DNA from: Acidobacteriota bacterium
Lineage (GTDB): Bacteria > Acidobacteriota > Vicinamibacteria > Vicinamibacterales > UBA8438
Direction of reading: 5' to 3'
Assembly (NCBI GenBank): GCA_009838525.1
Contig: VXRJ01000018.1
Span: 1-64,000 of the forward strand
DNA length: 64,000 bases
In this document: in pieces, positions 51,373 to 59,164 of the stretch
Layout of the letters: every line of letters begins with the position of its first letter
How positions within the stretch are numbered: position 1 is the first letter of the stretch
Notes under the pieces: model-generated
Told to the model about the DNA's origin: nothing
The model's database searches: none
The model's input: only the letters and a program-made list of their open reading frames with translations
Position numbers and translations under genes: made by a program

Positions 51373-53226
51373 CTACCGGATCTCCACGTCGTCTATCTCG
51401 AAACCGAACGCGCCAAGCGGAGGGGCCTGCGCCACGAAGGCCAGCCCACCGATGATGCCGGGCGACGCCGATGGGAACTGCCCCAGCGGAATCTCCACCT
51501 GGCTCCATTCGGCGGTTGCGGTGAACGGCGCCATCGCTGGCACGGTTGTGCTCGTGTCGCCAATGAACAGCATGACGATATAGGTTCGGCCGTCCCCGCG
51601 CGCGCGGAAACGCAGCGTCTCGCGGTCCGAGAAGTCCACCGGCTGCATCGGCTGCGCGCCGGGGAAGTAGGTGACGCCGGCCCATGGGAACGGCGACCCC
51701 GTGGCCACTTCGCCCTCGACGCGCAGCGCTCCGTTCTCCGCGGCCACGCGGGCGGTGGACGAGCCGCCCTGCATCCCGTCGGTCGTGATCTGCCAGCCGA
51801 AGCCGAAACTGGCGCGGAGGCCATCCTCGAAGTCGGCGATCAGCGTCGTCGCGGGCGCCGTCGTCGGCGCGGCCGTGGTCTGCTGCCAGTCCTGATCCAG
51901 GTGGTCGCGGTCTACCGGGTAGCCGTCCTTCCAGACGGTGACGATGCGCATGCTGAGCGACAGGTCGCTCTCGAGATCGCCGTCCACCAGCACGAGGTCG
52001 GCGAGCCGGCCCGCGGCTATCCTTCCGCGGTCGTCAATCCCGAACGCTTCGGCTCCGGCCACGGTCGCCGCGATCAGCGCCTCGGCGGCGGTCAGGCCGG
52101 CGCGCGCCAGGAGCCGCAGCTCGCCGTGCATGGAGAGGCCGGACGCAGTGCCCGGGTTGGGAGCGTCCGTGCCGGCAATCAGCTTCACGCCGGCCGCGTA
52201 CAGGCGCCGCACGTTCTCGAGCGCGACGTCATCCACTCCCGACGTCGTCTCGGTCTCGGTCCCCGAGAAACGGGCGGCCAGGGTGGAGCGTTGCATATAC
52301 GAGAGTGGTGTGTCGCCTGCGGCCTCCAGCAGTGCCGGCGCCATCGACTCGCCGCCGACGGTGGCCATCACCGACAGGGTCGGAACGACGAAGACGCCCG
52401 CATCGGCGATGCGCGCCGCCTGAACGTCGTCGATGACGGTGTCGCCCCAGACGTGCACGAGCCCGTCCGCGCCGAGTGCGACCGCATCCAGGGCATGCTC
52501 CAGCGCGCTCACATGTACGACGGCGCGCAGGCCTTCGCCGTGGGCCGCCGCGATGAGCGCGGCGATCGTGTCGCGGTCGAGGGTGGCGATTCCCTGGCCG
52601 TAGGCGCTGCCGTCCTCCCAGATGATCTTGATCCAGTCCGAGCCTTCCGCCTTGCGGGCTCGCACCCAGGCCGGCGCCTCGTCCGGGCCGCTCACGGTTT
52701 CCACCGGAACCCCGTACTGCGTGCCGTGCCCGCCGGCCGCGGTCGCCAGCATGCCGGCGGAGAAGAGGTCGGCCTCGTTTCCTCGGTCCAGGGTCTCCCG
52801 GGCCGGCCGCTTCGAGGCCGCGAGCTGCGGATCGGTGAACTGATCGAGGACGGTGGTCACCCCGAAGCGCACGGCGTCGTTCAGCGTGCCGCCGAACGTG
52901 TGGACGTGGCCGTCGATGAGGCCCGGCGCGAGCGTTCGCCCGCGGCCGTCGACGCGAGCGAGATCCCCCGGCAGGTCCAGTCCGCGTCCCATGCGGTGGA
53001 TGCGGCCGTCTTCCACCCAGACGTCGGTCTCCGGCTGGAAGGCCTCGCCGTCGAAGACTTTCGCGCCGACGATGGCGAAGCTGCCCTCCGGCGGCGCCTC
53101 GGTGGCGGCGTCGGCGGGCGGCGGTGGCGTCGGCTCGGGCAGCGCCATGAGGACGCCGACGAATACGGCGAGCACCGCGGCCAGGTAGGTCAGCGTGCGC
53201 GTGACGGTGCTTCCTGTTGCAGGCAT
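51373..53226 (-). CDS. Membrane-anchored amidohydrolase with CIA30-like C-terminal domain
   Basis: 617 residues. One N-terminal hydrophobic helix (TLTYLAAVLAVFVGVLMALP) anchors or exports it. Residues about 45-430 are a metal-dependent amidohydrolase: PGLIDGHVHTFGG, HVSALEHALD, and GTDAPNPGTASGLSMHGELR. The last 160 residues (TLIADFEDGLRASFGFGWQI, DRETLRFRARGDGRTYIVML) form a CIA30-like beta sandwich. That fusion recurs in exported amidohydrolases; its ligand is unknown. It lies inside the ABC exporter/two-component operon, 16 nt after the permease and 0 nt before the kinase. Confidence 0.87.
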   Translation of the reverse strand: MPATGSTVTRTLTYLAAVLAVFVGVLMALPEPTPPPPADAATEAPPEGSFAIVGAKVFDGEAFQPETDVWVEDGRIHRMGRGLDLPGDLARVDGRGRTLAPGLIDGHVHTFGGTLNDAVRFGVTTVLDQFTDPQLAASKRPARETLDRGNEADLFSAGMLATAAGGHGTQYGVPVETVSGPDEAPAWVRARKAEGSDWIKIIWEDGSAYGQGIATLDRDTIAALIAAAHGEGLRAVVHVSALEHALDAVALGADGLVHVWGDTVIDDVQAARIADAGVFVVPTLSVMATVGGESMAPALLEAAGDTPLSYMQRSTLAARFSGTETETTSGVDDVALENVRRLYAAGVKLIAGTDAPNPGTASGLSMHGELRLLARAGLTAAEALIAATVAGAEAFGIDDRGRIAAGRLADLVLVDGDLESDLSLSMRIVTVWKDGYPVDRDHLDQDWQQTTAAPTTAPATTLIADFEDGLRASFGFGWQITTDGMQGGSSTARVAAENGALRVEGEVATGSPFPWAGVTYFPGAQPMQPVDFSDRETLRFRARGDGRTYIVMLFIGDTSTTVPAMAPFTATAEWSQVEIPLGQFPSASPGIIGGLAFVAQAPPLGAFGFEIDDVEIR

Positions 53227-53242
53227 TGCTACCCCCTGGCTG

Positions 53243-54031
53243 CTAGCGCTGGCTGACGCGGCGGAACCCGACGGCCGCGATGACGAGAAAGACCGCCGTG
53301 AAGACGCCGATTACAAAGATGTGCATGCCGGCGGCCCCGCCCTCGTCCATGTTGATCACCTTCAGCGCGAGTTGCGCCTGGTGATAGGCGGGGAAGACGA
53401 TGGCCATGTCCTGCAGGAACCCCGGCAACACGGCAATGGGCATCCAGAGGCCGGACAGGAACGCCATCGGCAAATAGACGAGGTTGACGATGGCGACGGC
53501 GGCCTGTGCCTTTACCCAGGCGCCGATCGCGAGGCCGAGGGCGCAGAACGGGATCACGCTCGATAGCACGATGCCGGCCAGCGAGAACCATTGCCAGCGG
53601 TACAGGGTCACGTTCGCGGCGTACGCGCCAAGCAGGAACAGACCGGTCACGATGGCGATGCCGAAGACGAGCGCGGTCGCCACGCGCGCCAGCAGGTAGG
53701 CCGCGGCGGGCATCGGAGTCGTCTGTTTCAACAGGAGTGCGCCGCTGTCCCGTTCTGTGGCGAATCCGACCCCGAACCCGAACAGGGCCGGTCCGATGAG
53801 CCCGAACACGCCATAGGTGGCCAGCAGGTAGGTCGGCGCGGTCGGCGAGAAGCTCATCACCACGCCGAAGAAGACGTAGAACATGAGTGGAAACACCAGC
53901 GTCGGGATGGTGAACGCCGGGGTGCGCAGCATGGTCAGGAACTGCGCCCGGGCTTCCAGCACATAGATGGGCGCGCGGCGAGCCGGTCGGAGATGCGGGA
54001 CACGATCACTTGCTGCTTCCATCGTGTTCAT
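53243..54031 (-). CDS. ABC-2 type exporter permease
   Basis: 262 residues from the ATG at 54031, overlapping the ATPase stop by 1 nt (TGATG). Six hydrophobic segments, including TPAFTIPTLVFPLMFYVFFG and the signature region FCALGLAIGAWVKAQAAVAI followed by LPMAFLSGLWMPIAVLPGFL. It forms the membrane channel for the ATPase encoded before it. The substrate is unknown; relatives export lipids, drugs or peptides. Confidence 0.9.
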   Translation of the reverse strand: MNTMEAASDRVPHLRPARRAPIYVLEARAQFLTMLRTPAFTIPTLVFPLMFYVFFGVVMSFSPTAPTYLLATYGVFGLIGPALFGFGVGFATERDSGALLLKQTTPMPAAAYLLARVATALVFGIAIVTGLFLLGAYAANVTLYRWQWFSLAGIVLSSVIPFCALGLAIGAWVKAQAAVAIVNLVYLPMAFLSGLWMPIAVLPGFLQDMAIVFPAYHQAQLALKVINMDEGGAAGMHIFVIGVFTAVFLVIAAVGFRRVSQR

Positions 54032-54945
54032 CACGCCACCTCCCGTTCTTCTTTGTTGCGGACCAGGGTGAGGAACGCGTCCTCCAGCCCGGCTCCCGTG
54101 ACGTGCAGGTCGTGCAGGTCGGGATCCAGCGCAAGCAGGGTCCGCAGCAGTTCTTCGGGCCGCGCGGTCAGAATCTCGAGGTGCTGGCCGCTGGCCTCGA
54201 CCCGGGCGACGCCCGGCAGGGCTGCCACTTCCTCGCGGTTGACGGAGGTGATGCAGCGGACGCGGCGATCTGCGGCGCGTGACTTGATCTGCGCCGGCGT
54301 GCCCTGCGCGACGACCCGGCCCTGGTGGATGACCACGATCCGGTCCGCAAGCGCATCCGCCTCCTCCAGATAGTGCGTGGTGAGCACCGCGGTCCGGCCG
54401 GCCGCCTTCAGGTCGCGGATCTCGTTCCACAGGCTGCGGCGCGCCTCGACGTCGAGCCCAGTGGTGGGCTCGTCGAGGAAGACCAGCTCCGGGTCGCCAG
54501 CGAGAGCCAACGCGAACATCACCCGCTGCTTCTGGCCGCCGGACAGGCGGCCGTACCGCCGATCGGCCAGGTCCTCGAGCCCGGCCATCGCCAGCAATCG
54601 GGAGATGGGCAGCGGAGCCGGGTAGTAGCTGGAGAAGAGCTCGAGGTGTTCGGCGATGGTCAGCGTGGCGGGAACCCCCGAGACCTGCAGCATCGCGCCC
54701 CGGCGCATCCGGACCGAGCCGGCGCCCGGTTGGTCGCCGAACACGCGCACCGTGCCCTCCTGTGTCTGCAGCGTTCCCAGGAGCAGACTGATGGCCGTGG
54801 TCTTCCCCGCACCGTTCGGACCGAGGACGGCAAGCACTTCGCCGGCACGAATCTCCAGATCCAGGGCGTCGAGGGCGACAACCTCACCGTAGCGATGCGT
54901 AACCGCCGACATCGTTGCGAGGTGTCCGTTCGTCATGGTGATCAC
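54031..54945 (-). CDS. ABC exporter ATPase
   Basis: 304 residues from a GTG; an ATG 9 nt later is also possible. Walker A LGPNGAGKTTAIS, signature RLSGGQKQRVMFALALAGDP, Walker B ELVFLDEPTTGLD, switch His in TTHYLEEADALAD. The C-terminal 80 residues are the usual extra domain of the DrrA/CcmA-like exporter group. First gene of the five-gene operon with the permease, amidohydrolase, kinase and regulator. Confidence 0.93.
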   Translation of the reverse strand: MITMTNGHLATMSAVTHRYGEVVALDALDLEIRAGEVLAVLGPNGAGKTTAISLLLGTLQTQEGTVRVFGDQPGAGSVRMRRGAMLQVSGVPATLTIAEHLELFSSYYPAPLPISRLLAMAGLEDLADRRYGRLSGGQKQRVMFALALAGDPELVFLDEPTTGLDVEARRSLWNEIRDLKAAGRTAVLTTHYLEEADALADRIVVIHQGRVVAQGTPAQIKSRAADRRVRCITSVNREEVAALPGVARVEASGQHLEILTARPEELLRTLLALDPDLHDLHVTGAGLEDAFLTLVRNKEEREVA

Positions 54946-55008
54946 GATGATACGGACCGGGGCCGATCCCAGGTAGTGCGGGTCGTCACCGGCGTTCCGT
55001 GACGAATG

Positions 55009-55791
55009 TCACGCGCGCCGATACACGAGCGCGTTGCCGCGCTTGCCGCAGATCTCGCTGACGCCCGCCTTGCGAAAGCAGAACGCGGCCTGCTGGCCGA
55101 GGCGTCGCGGCGACTTCATGGCGGTTGCCAGGTCGCCGGCGGTGAACTGTTCGGGCAGGTCGGCGTCGACCATCGCGAAGAGATCGGCCATCGAGGCAAT
55201 CCGATGGGTCGCGACGACGTCCACGAGCTGGCGCTCCAGGCGTATCCAGCCGCGGCGTCGCCAGGCGCGGCCCTCGGCGACCGTGCGTAACTCGTCTTCG
55301 ACGGTCATCACGATCTCCAGAGTGAAGTCGGGGTGGGCCAGCAGGGCGGGGATGCTGACGAGGGCGGAGAAGACGTCGAACACGGTCCCGTGTTTCGGCG
55401 ACTTGCGCCGCGACCGGCGGAGTCGGACCGTCCCCCGACCATCCCGGTCGGTCGCCACCTTGACGATGTACTTGTCGCGAGGGATGGGATGCACCAGCGT
55501 CACCCGATGCCGCTTCAACAGCCGTGGCAGCTTCGTCTTCAGCCTCGAAAAGCCGCTGGTGTGGATTTCGACGATCCGGCCGCCGATGACCAGGTCGACC
55601 ACGAAACCGTCGATTGCCTGTTCCGCCGCGGCGCCAACGGTGGCATAGCGCGCTTTCAGGGCCCGGTGCAGCGACCGTTCGTTGAGCTCGCCGATCGACC
55701 GCGCCCGGCTCAGGTCGTGCATTGTGGCCTTACTGACATGTTGTCGGACGCGAACGCCGGGGGCTTCATCGCGTGGGAGTTGACGTACCAT
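55009..55791 (-). CDS. Unrecognised protein, possible PD-(D/E)XK nuclease with winged helix
   Basis: 260 residues from the ATG at 55791; the ATG at 55722 (MHDLSRARSIGELNE) is a likely alternative, because the first lies inside an operator-like palindrome. The segment AIDGFVVDLVIGGRIVEIHT has a D then E-x-H layout like variant PD-(D/E)XK cores, followed by KTKLPRLLKRHRVTLVHPIP. The middle is very basic (RLRRSRRKSPKHGTVFDVFS). The end (FTAGDLATAMKSPRRLGQQA then AFCFRKAGVSEIC) looks like a winged helix. The nuclease idea is inference. It is divergent from the XRE/DUF6036 pair. Confidence 0.6.
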   Translation of the reverse strand: MVRQLPRDEAPGVRVRQHVSKATMHDLSRARSIGELNERSLHRALKARYATVGAAAEQAIDGFVVDLVIGGRIVEIHTSGFSRLKTKLPRLLKRHRVTLVHPIPRDKYIVKVATDRDGRGTVRLRRSRRKSPKHGTVFDVFSALVSIPALLAHPDFTLEIVMTVEDELRTVAEGRAWRRRGWIRLERQLVDVVATHRIASMADLFAMVDADLPEQFTAGDLATAMKSPRRLGQQAAFCFRKAGVSEICGKRGNALVYRRA

Positions 55792-55803
55792 ACTTAGTCA
55801 ACT
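55778..55803. promoter_or_regulatory. Palindrome between divergent accessory genes
   Basis: AGTTGAC (55778-55784) and GTCAACT (55797-55803) are perfect arms with a 12-nt AT-rich spacer (GTACCATACTTA). It lies in the 23-nt gap and first codons between the unknown minus-strand gene and the XRE-type gene, so one protein bound here would control both. Confidence 0.6.
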
Positions 55804-55814
55804 AGGCTCCGAGT

Positions 55815-56381
55815 GTGGAGTTGGTCCGCACGGTCAGGGATCGGCGCGGATTGTCGCAGCGGGCCCTCGCGCACCGTGCTGGATTGTCGTTCCGGGGCGT
55901 ACAGCTCATCGAGTCGCCCGATCACGACGCTCGCCTGTCGAGCCTGGAGCAGGTCACCCGTGCGTTCGGACTGCCCGCGGGTGGTCTCAGGCGAGCGGTT
56001 TCCACCCTCCTTCTGGAACCACCCGACTCGCTGTTCTGCGCGTCCCTCCGCATCCTCGAGGATGGGGAACGTTCGTGGCGCGGGCACCTGATGAACTGCG
56101 TGGACGAGGTGCGCCGCTCTCGATCGACGGCAATGTTGGAGACGCCGCCGGCCGCGGAGCTACCCGAGCGGCTGCAGGCGCTTGCGGCGGGAGTCGCGGA
56201 AGCCCTGGCGGCGGAATGCGGGGCGGCCCCACCACGGTGGACCGGTGGCGTGGGGCCGCTCGAACGCCCCTGGTTCGTTTCAGGGTACGAGAACCTCAAG
56301 GCGGCGGCGCTCGTCGAGAGCCCCGTCCCCTTTCGGTCGCGCAACGTGTTCGTGCTGGCCAACTTCCTGGAGCGGGTCTGA
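55815..56381 (+). CDS. XRE-type antitoxin-like regulator paired with DUF6036 protein
   Basis: 188 residues. The first 60 form a Cro/C1 HTH (LVRTVRDRRGLSQRALAHRA, GLSFRGVQLIESPDHDAR). The C-terminal part (LERPWFVSGYENLKAAALVE ... FRSRNVFVLANFLERV) is typical of the partner proteins encoded before DUF6036 nucleotidyltransferases. Likely the antitoxin and autorepressor of a TA-like pair. The next gene starts 1 nt after its stop. Confidence 0.75.
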   Translation: MELVRTVRDRRGLSQRALAHRAGLSFRGVQLIESPDHDARLSSLEQVTRAFGLPAGGLRRAVSTLLLEPPDSLFCASLRILEDGERSWRGHLMNCVDEVRRSRSTAMLETPPAAELPERLQALAAGVAEALAAECGAAPPRWTGGVGPLERPWFVSGYENLKAAALVESPVPFRSRNVFVLANFLERV

Positions 56382-56382
56382 G

Positions 56383-56898
56383 GTGCTCAGCGGCGACCGT
56401 AGCCGGGAGCTCTTCGTGGCCCTCGACTGGGAACTCGCCAAGCGCTCGGTTGTCGGCGAAGTCGGGCTGCTCGGCGGAGCCGTGATGTGTCTGGTCTTTC
56501 GGGCCCGTGACAGCACGAAGGATGTCGCCGCGCTCTTTGCTCCGACGCGCGAGATCCGCGACGCGGCGGTCGCCGTCGCCCGCGCGTTTGGCATACCGGA
56601 CGATTGGCTGAATGATGCCGCGAAGGGCTTCGTCGTGTCGTCACCTCCCCGGCTTGAGGTCCTGGAGCTTCCCAACCTGCGGGTCTGGGCTCCGACCGCC
56701 GACTACATGCTTGCCATGAAGTGCGTCTCCGCACGGTTCGACACCCACGACGCTGACGATGTGGCGTTCCTCGTCCGACACCTCGAACTCGCCACGCCGG
56801 ACGAGGTGTTCGAGCGCATCACCCGCTACTATCCGCACGGGCGGGTGCCGCCCAAGACACGCTTTCTCGTCGAGGAATTGCTGAGCCAAGGCAACTAG
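56383..56898 (+). CDS. DUF6036-type nucleotidyltransferase, one catalytic Asp missing
   Basis: 171 residues from the GTG at 56383, with GGAGCGG upstream. LGGAVMCLVFRARDSTKDVA then ALFAPTREIRDAAVAVARAF and GIPDDWLNDAAKGFV match the DUF6036 family, a minimal nucleotidyltransferase fold. The metal-binding D-x-D appears as Asp47-Val-Ala49, so the second Asp is lost. The later ADYMLAMKCVSARFDTHDAD DVAFLV region is intact. Relatives are regarded as AbiEii-like toxins. Here catalysis may be impaired, or a different acidic residue is used. Confidence 0.75.
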   Translation: MLSGDRSRELFVALDWELAKRSVVGEVGLLGGAVMCLVFRARDSTKDVAALFAPTREIRDAAVAVARAFGIPDDWLNDAAKGFVVSSPPRLEVLELPNLRVWAPTADYMLAMKCVSARFDTHDADDVAFLVRHLELATPDEVFERITRYYPHGRVPPKTRFLVEELLSQGN

Positions 56899-56929
56899 TC
56901 CGGAAGCGAGCGTTAGACTGATACCACCA

Positions 56930-57379
56930 ATGGACCGCTCATACCGTTTCGCTTGCTTTGTGCTGCTTGCCGTCTGGACGGGAGGCGTCGTTGCCGCCCA
57001 GCAATCGACCGATACCGTCGAGCAAACCCTCATCGAGCTCGAGCGGGGCTGGAACACGGCCTTCTACGACCGTGATGTCGCCTTCCTCGACAGCATCCTG
57101 GCCGAGGACTTCATCGTCACGTACGACGACGGCACTCGGGGAGACAAGGCGCGGGAGCTGGAGCTGGCCGAGACGTTCAACCAGCGAGTCGTGTCCGCGA
57201 CGCAGGAAGACTTCATCGTCCAGGTTTACGGTGACAGCGCCGTCGTGTGGTTCACCCTGCGCGTGGTCGGCATCCGGCAGGGGCAGGAGGCGGAGGTGAT
57301 GTTGCGCTACACCGACGTCTGGGTGCAGCGCGACGGCCGCTGGCAATGCGTCTCGTCGCACAGCACGCGCGTGCGGTAG
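56930..57379 (+). CDS. Secreted NTF2-like (DUF4440) protein
   Basis: 149 residues. Signal peptide FACFVLLAVWTGGVVAAQQ. The NTF2-like fold shows in TLIELERGWNTAFYDRDVAF, LAEDFIVTYDDG, and YTDVWVQRDGRWQCVSSHST. No catalytic role assigned to the family. Its end overlaps the alkB start by 34 nt in another frame. Confidence 0.82.
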   Translation: MDRSYRFACFVLLAVWTGGVVAAQQSTDTVEQTLIELERGWNTAFYDRDVAFLDSILAEDFIVTYDDGTRGDKARELELAETFNQRVVSATQEDFIVQVYGDSAVVWFTLRVVGIRQGQEAEVMLRYTDVWVQRDGRWQCVSSHSTRVR

Positions 57380-57999
57380 TCGCGCCCGGCGCGTTCCACC
57401 TGCCGGGTTTCCTGGGGCCGGCGGAACAGACCCGGATTCTGGCGGCCATCGAAGCGCTCGCGGCGGGGCAGGCGGGATTCTATCGTCCCCGCGTGCGCGG
57501 CGGCGGCCTGATGCACTGCGACATGCTCTGCCTCGGACGCCACTGGAACGCGAAGGCCTACACCTACGGGCCGGTGCGCTCCGATTACGACGGCTTGCCG
57601 ACGCCGCCGCTGCCGGAGGAGCTGGCGGATTCCGCGAAGCGCGCGGCGGTGGCTGTCGGCTTCGATCTTGTGCCCGACATCTGCCTCGTCAATCGCTACG
57701 GCGCGGACGGCCGGATGGGCCTGCATCAGGACAAGGACGAGGACGCGTCGACTCTCGATGCGGGCGTTCCCGTCGTTTCGCTCTCGATTGGCGACAGCGC
57801 GCGCTTCCTGCTCGGTGGGTTCCGCCGCCGCGATCCGGTGACGGAAGTTGTACTGCGGTCGGGCGATGCATTCGTGATGGGCGGGCCGAGCCGGCTTCGT
57901 TACCATGGCGTGGCGCGGATACTGCCGGCGTCGTGCCCGCACGGTCTTGGGCTGGAGGGACGGATCAGCCTGACCTTCCGCCAGTTCGCGCTGGTCTGA
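57346..57999 (+). CDS. alkB: AlkB-type 2-oxoglutarate/Fe(II) dioxygenase
   Basis: 217 residues from the ATG at 57346, the same length as E. coli AlkB (216). Oxidative demethylation repairs 1-methyladenine and 3-methylcytosine in DNA and RNA. Iron ligands: His and Asp of GLHQDKDED, and a distal His in RLRYHGVAR. The oxoglutarate-binding Arg motif is GRISLTFRQF, close to the RxNxTxR of the family. VPVVSLSIGDSARFLLGG is also typical. It overlaps the NTF2-like gene by 34 nt; no ada or alkA gene is nearby. Confidence 0.88.
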   Translation: MRLVAQHARAVVAPGAFHLPGFLGPAEQTRILAAIEALAAGQAGFYRPRVRGGGLMHCDMLCLGRHWNAKAYTYGPVRSDYDGLPTPPLPEELADSAKRAAVAVGFDLVPDICLVNRYGADGRMGLHQDKDEDASTLDAGVPVVSLSIGDSARFLLGGFRRRDPVTEVVLRSGDAFVMGGPSRLRYHGVARILPASCPHGLGLEGRISLTFRQFALV

Positions 58000-58087
58000 T
58001 GTGCAAGGTCGACGCCAACGGTGGCGCCAATACACCAGCGGGAGTTGGAACGTGAAGACGTCGTTATGGGAGTCGGGAGGCGGGGAC

Positions 58088-59047
58088 ATGGAAGGGTGGA
58101 TCGCGGTTACTCACCACGGTTGGTACGAACATCTCGCGCGAAGGCCTTTCTGGGACGAGGTGAACTTCTGGCGGCCATCCGCACGCCATGCCTTCAGAGG
58201 CACGCCGGGCAGTCCTTTCTTCTTCAAGCTCAAGACGCCGCACAACGCCATCGGTGGGTTTGGATTGGTCGCGCGGTTTTCACGGCTACCCGACTGGCTG
58301 GCGTGGGAGTCCTTCCGGGAAGCAAATGGTGCTGTCTCATTCGCCGAGATGGAGCAACGGCTAAACGAAATACGCACCAAGAACAAGTTTCGGGACGCTG
58401 GCCCGGTGCCGCAGATCGGGTGCATCCTGCTAAGCACAGCCGTCTTCTTTCCGCCGGAGTTGTGGATTCCTCAGCCCGCTGACTGGCCCGTACGCAACCT
58501 CACGAATATGCGGTATGACTTGACGCAGGGGGAGGGTCTTCGCATCTGGCGTGAGTGCGAGCAGCGGCTGATCGCCATGCGGGGTGACATTGGACGAGCA
58601 CCGGCCACCCAAGCGAACGAGTTGAGCGTCGCCGAAGACGTCCTTGGGCGATTCGGAAAACCACAGTTGGTCGCGCCCAGGCTGGGTCAGGGCGCGTTCA
58701 GAATCGGCGTAACCGACGCCTATGGTCGCGCCTGCACCGTCACAGGCGAACACTCTCTGCCCGCCCTTGAGGCCGCGCACATCAAGCCCTACCGTCAGGA
58801 CGGACCGCACGCGATCGCGAACGGTCTCCTCTTGCGGGCCGATTTGCATCGTCTCTTCGACCAGGGCTACTTGACCGTTACACCGCAACATCGGCTCGAG
58901 ATCAGTCGACACCTGAGAATCGACTACGCGAACGGTCGCAGCTACTATCCCCACCACGGCAGGGAGATCGTGCTGCCGGACGACCCGGCCTGCCGGCCCA
59001 GCCCGGAGTTCCTACACTGGCACAACGAGAATGTGTACCGGGCGTGA
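58088..59047 (+). CDS. HNH endonuclease, restriction-like
   Basis: 319 residues from the ATG at 58088, with GGGAGG about 10 nt upstream; the frame is open from 58001. The N-terminal 190 residues are a DNA-target-reading-like domain (WIAVTHHGWYEHLARRPFWD, FFFKLKTPHNAIGGFGLVAR). The C-terminal HNH nuclease reads ACTVTGEHSLPALEAAHIKP, then GPHAIANGLLLRADLHRLFD, with the D/E-H, N and H metal residues. Similar proteins are stand-alone modification-dependent or phage-defence nucleases. No methylase is adjacent, which fits a modification-dependent enzyme; that is inference. Confidence 0.85.
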   Translation: MEGWIAVTHHGWYEHLARRPFWDEVNFWRPSARHAFRGTPGSPFFFKLKTPHNAIGGFGLVARFSRLPDWLAWESFREANGAVSFAEMEQRLNEIRTKNKFRDAGPVPQIGCILLSTAVFFPPELWIPQPADWPVRNLTNMRYDLTQGEGLRIWRECEQRLIAMRGDIGRAPATQANELSVAEDVLGRFGKPQLVAPRLGQGAFRIGVTDAYGRACTVTGEHSLPALEAAHIKPYRQDGPHAIANGLLLRADLHRLFDQGYLTVTPQHRLEISRHLRIDYANGRSYYPHHGREIVLPDDPACRPSPEFLHWHNENVYRA

Positions 59048-59136
59048 TGTGACCGGCTGCGGCGCTCCTGTTGGACTTCCGTTGACTCGCTGACGGCGAT
59101 TGACAGCGGTTTCCAATAGCAGGGAAGCTCACCGTG

Positions 59137-59153
59137 ACCGGCGTAACGCCGGT
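59137..59153. terminator. Hairpin between convergent genes
   Basis: ACCGGCG (59137-59143), TAA loop, CGCCGGT (59147-59153): a 7-bp GC-rich stem between the convergent HNH and GSDH genes. No T tract on either side, so if it stops transcription it does so weakly or in both directions. Confidence 0.4.
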
Positions 59154-59164
59154 GTGTTGACGGC

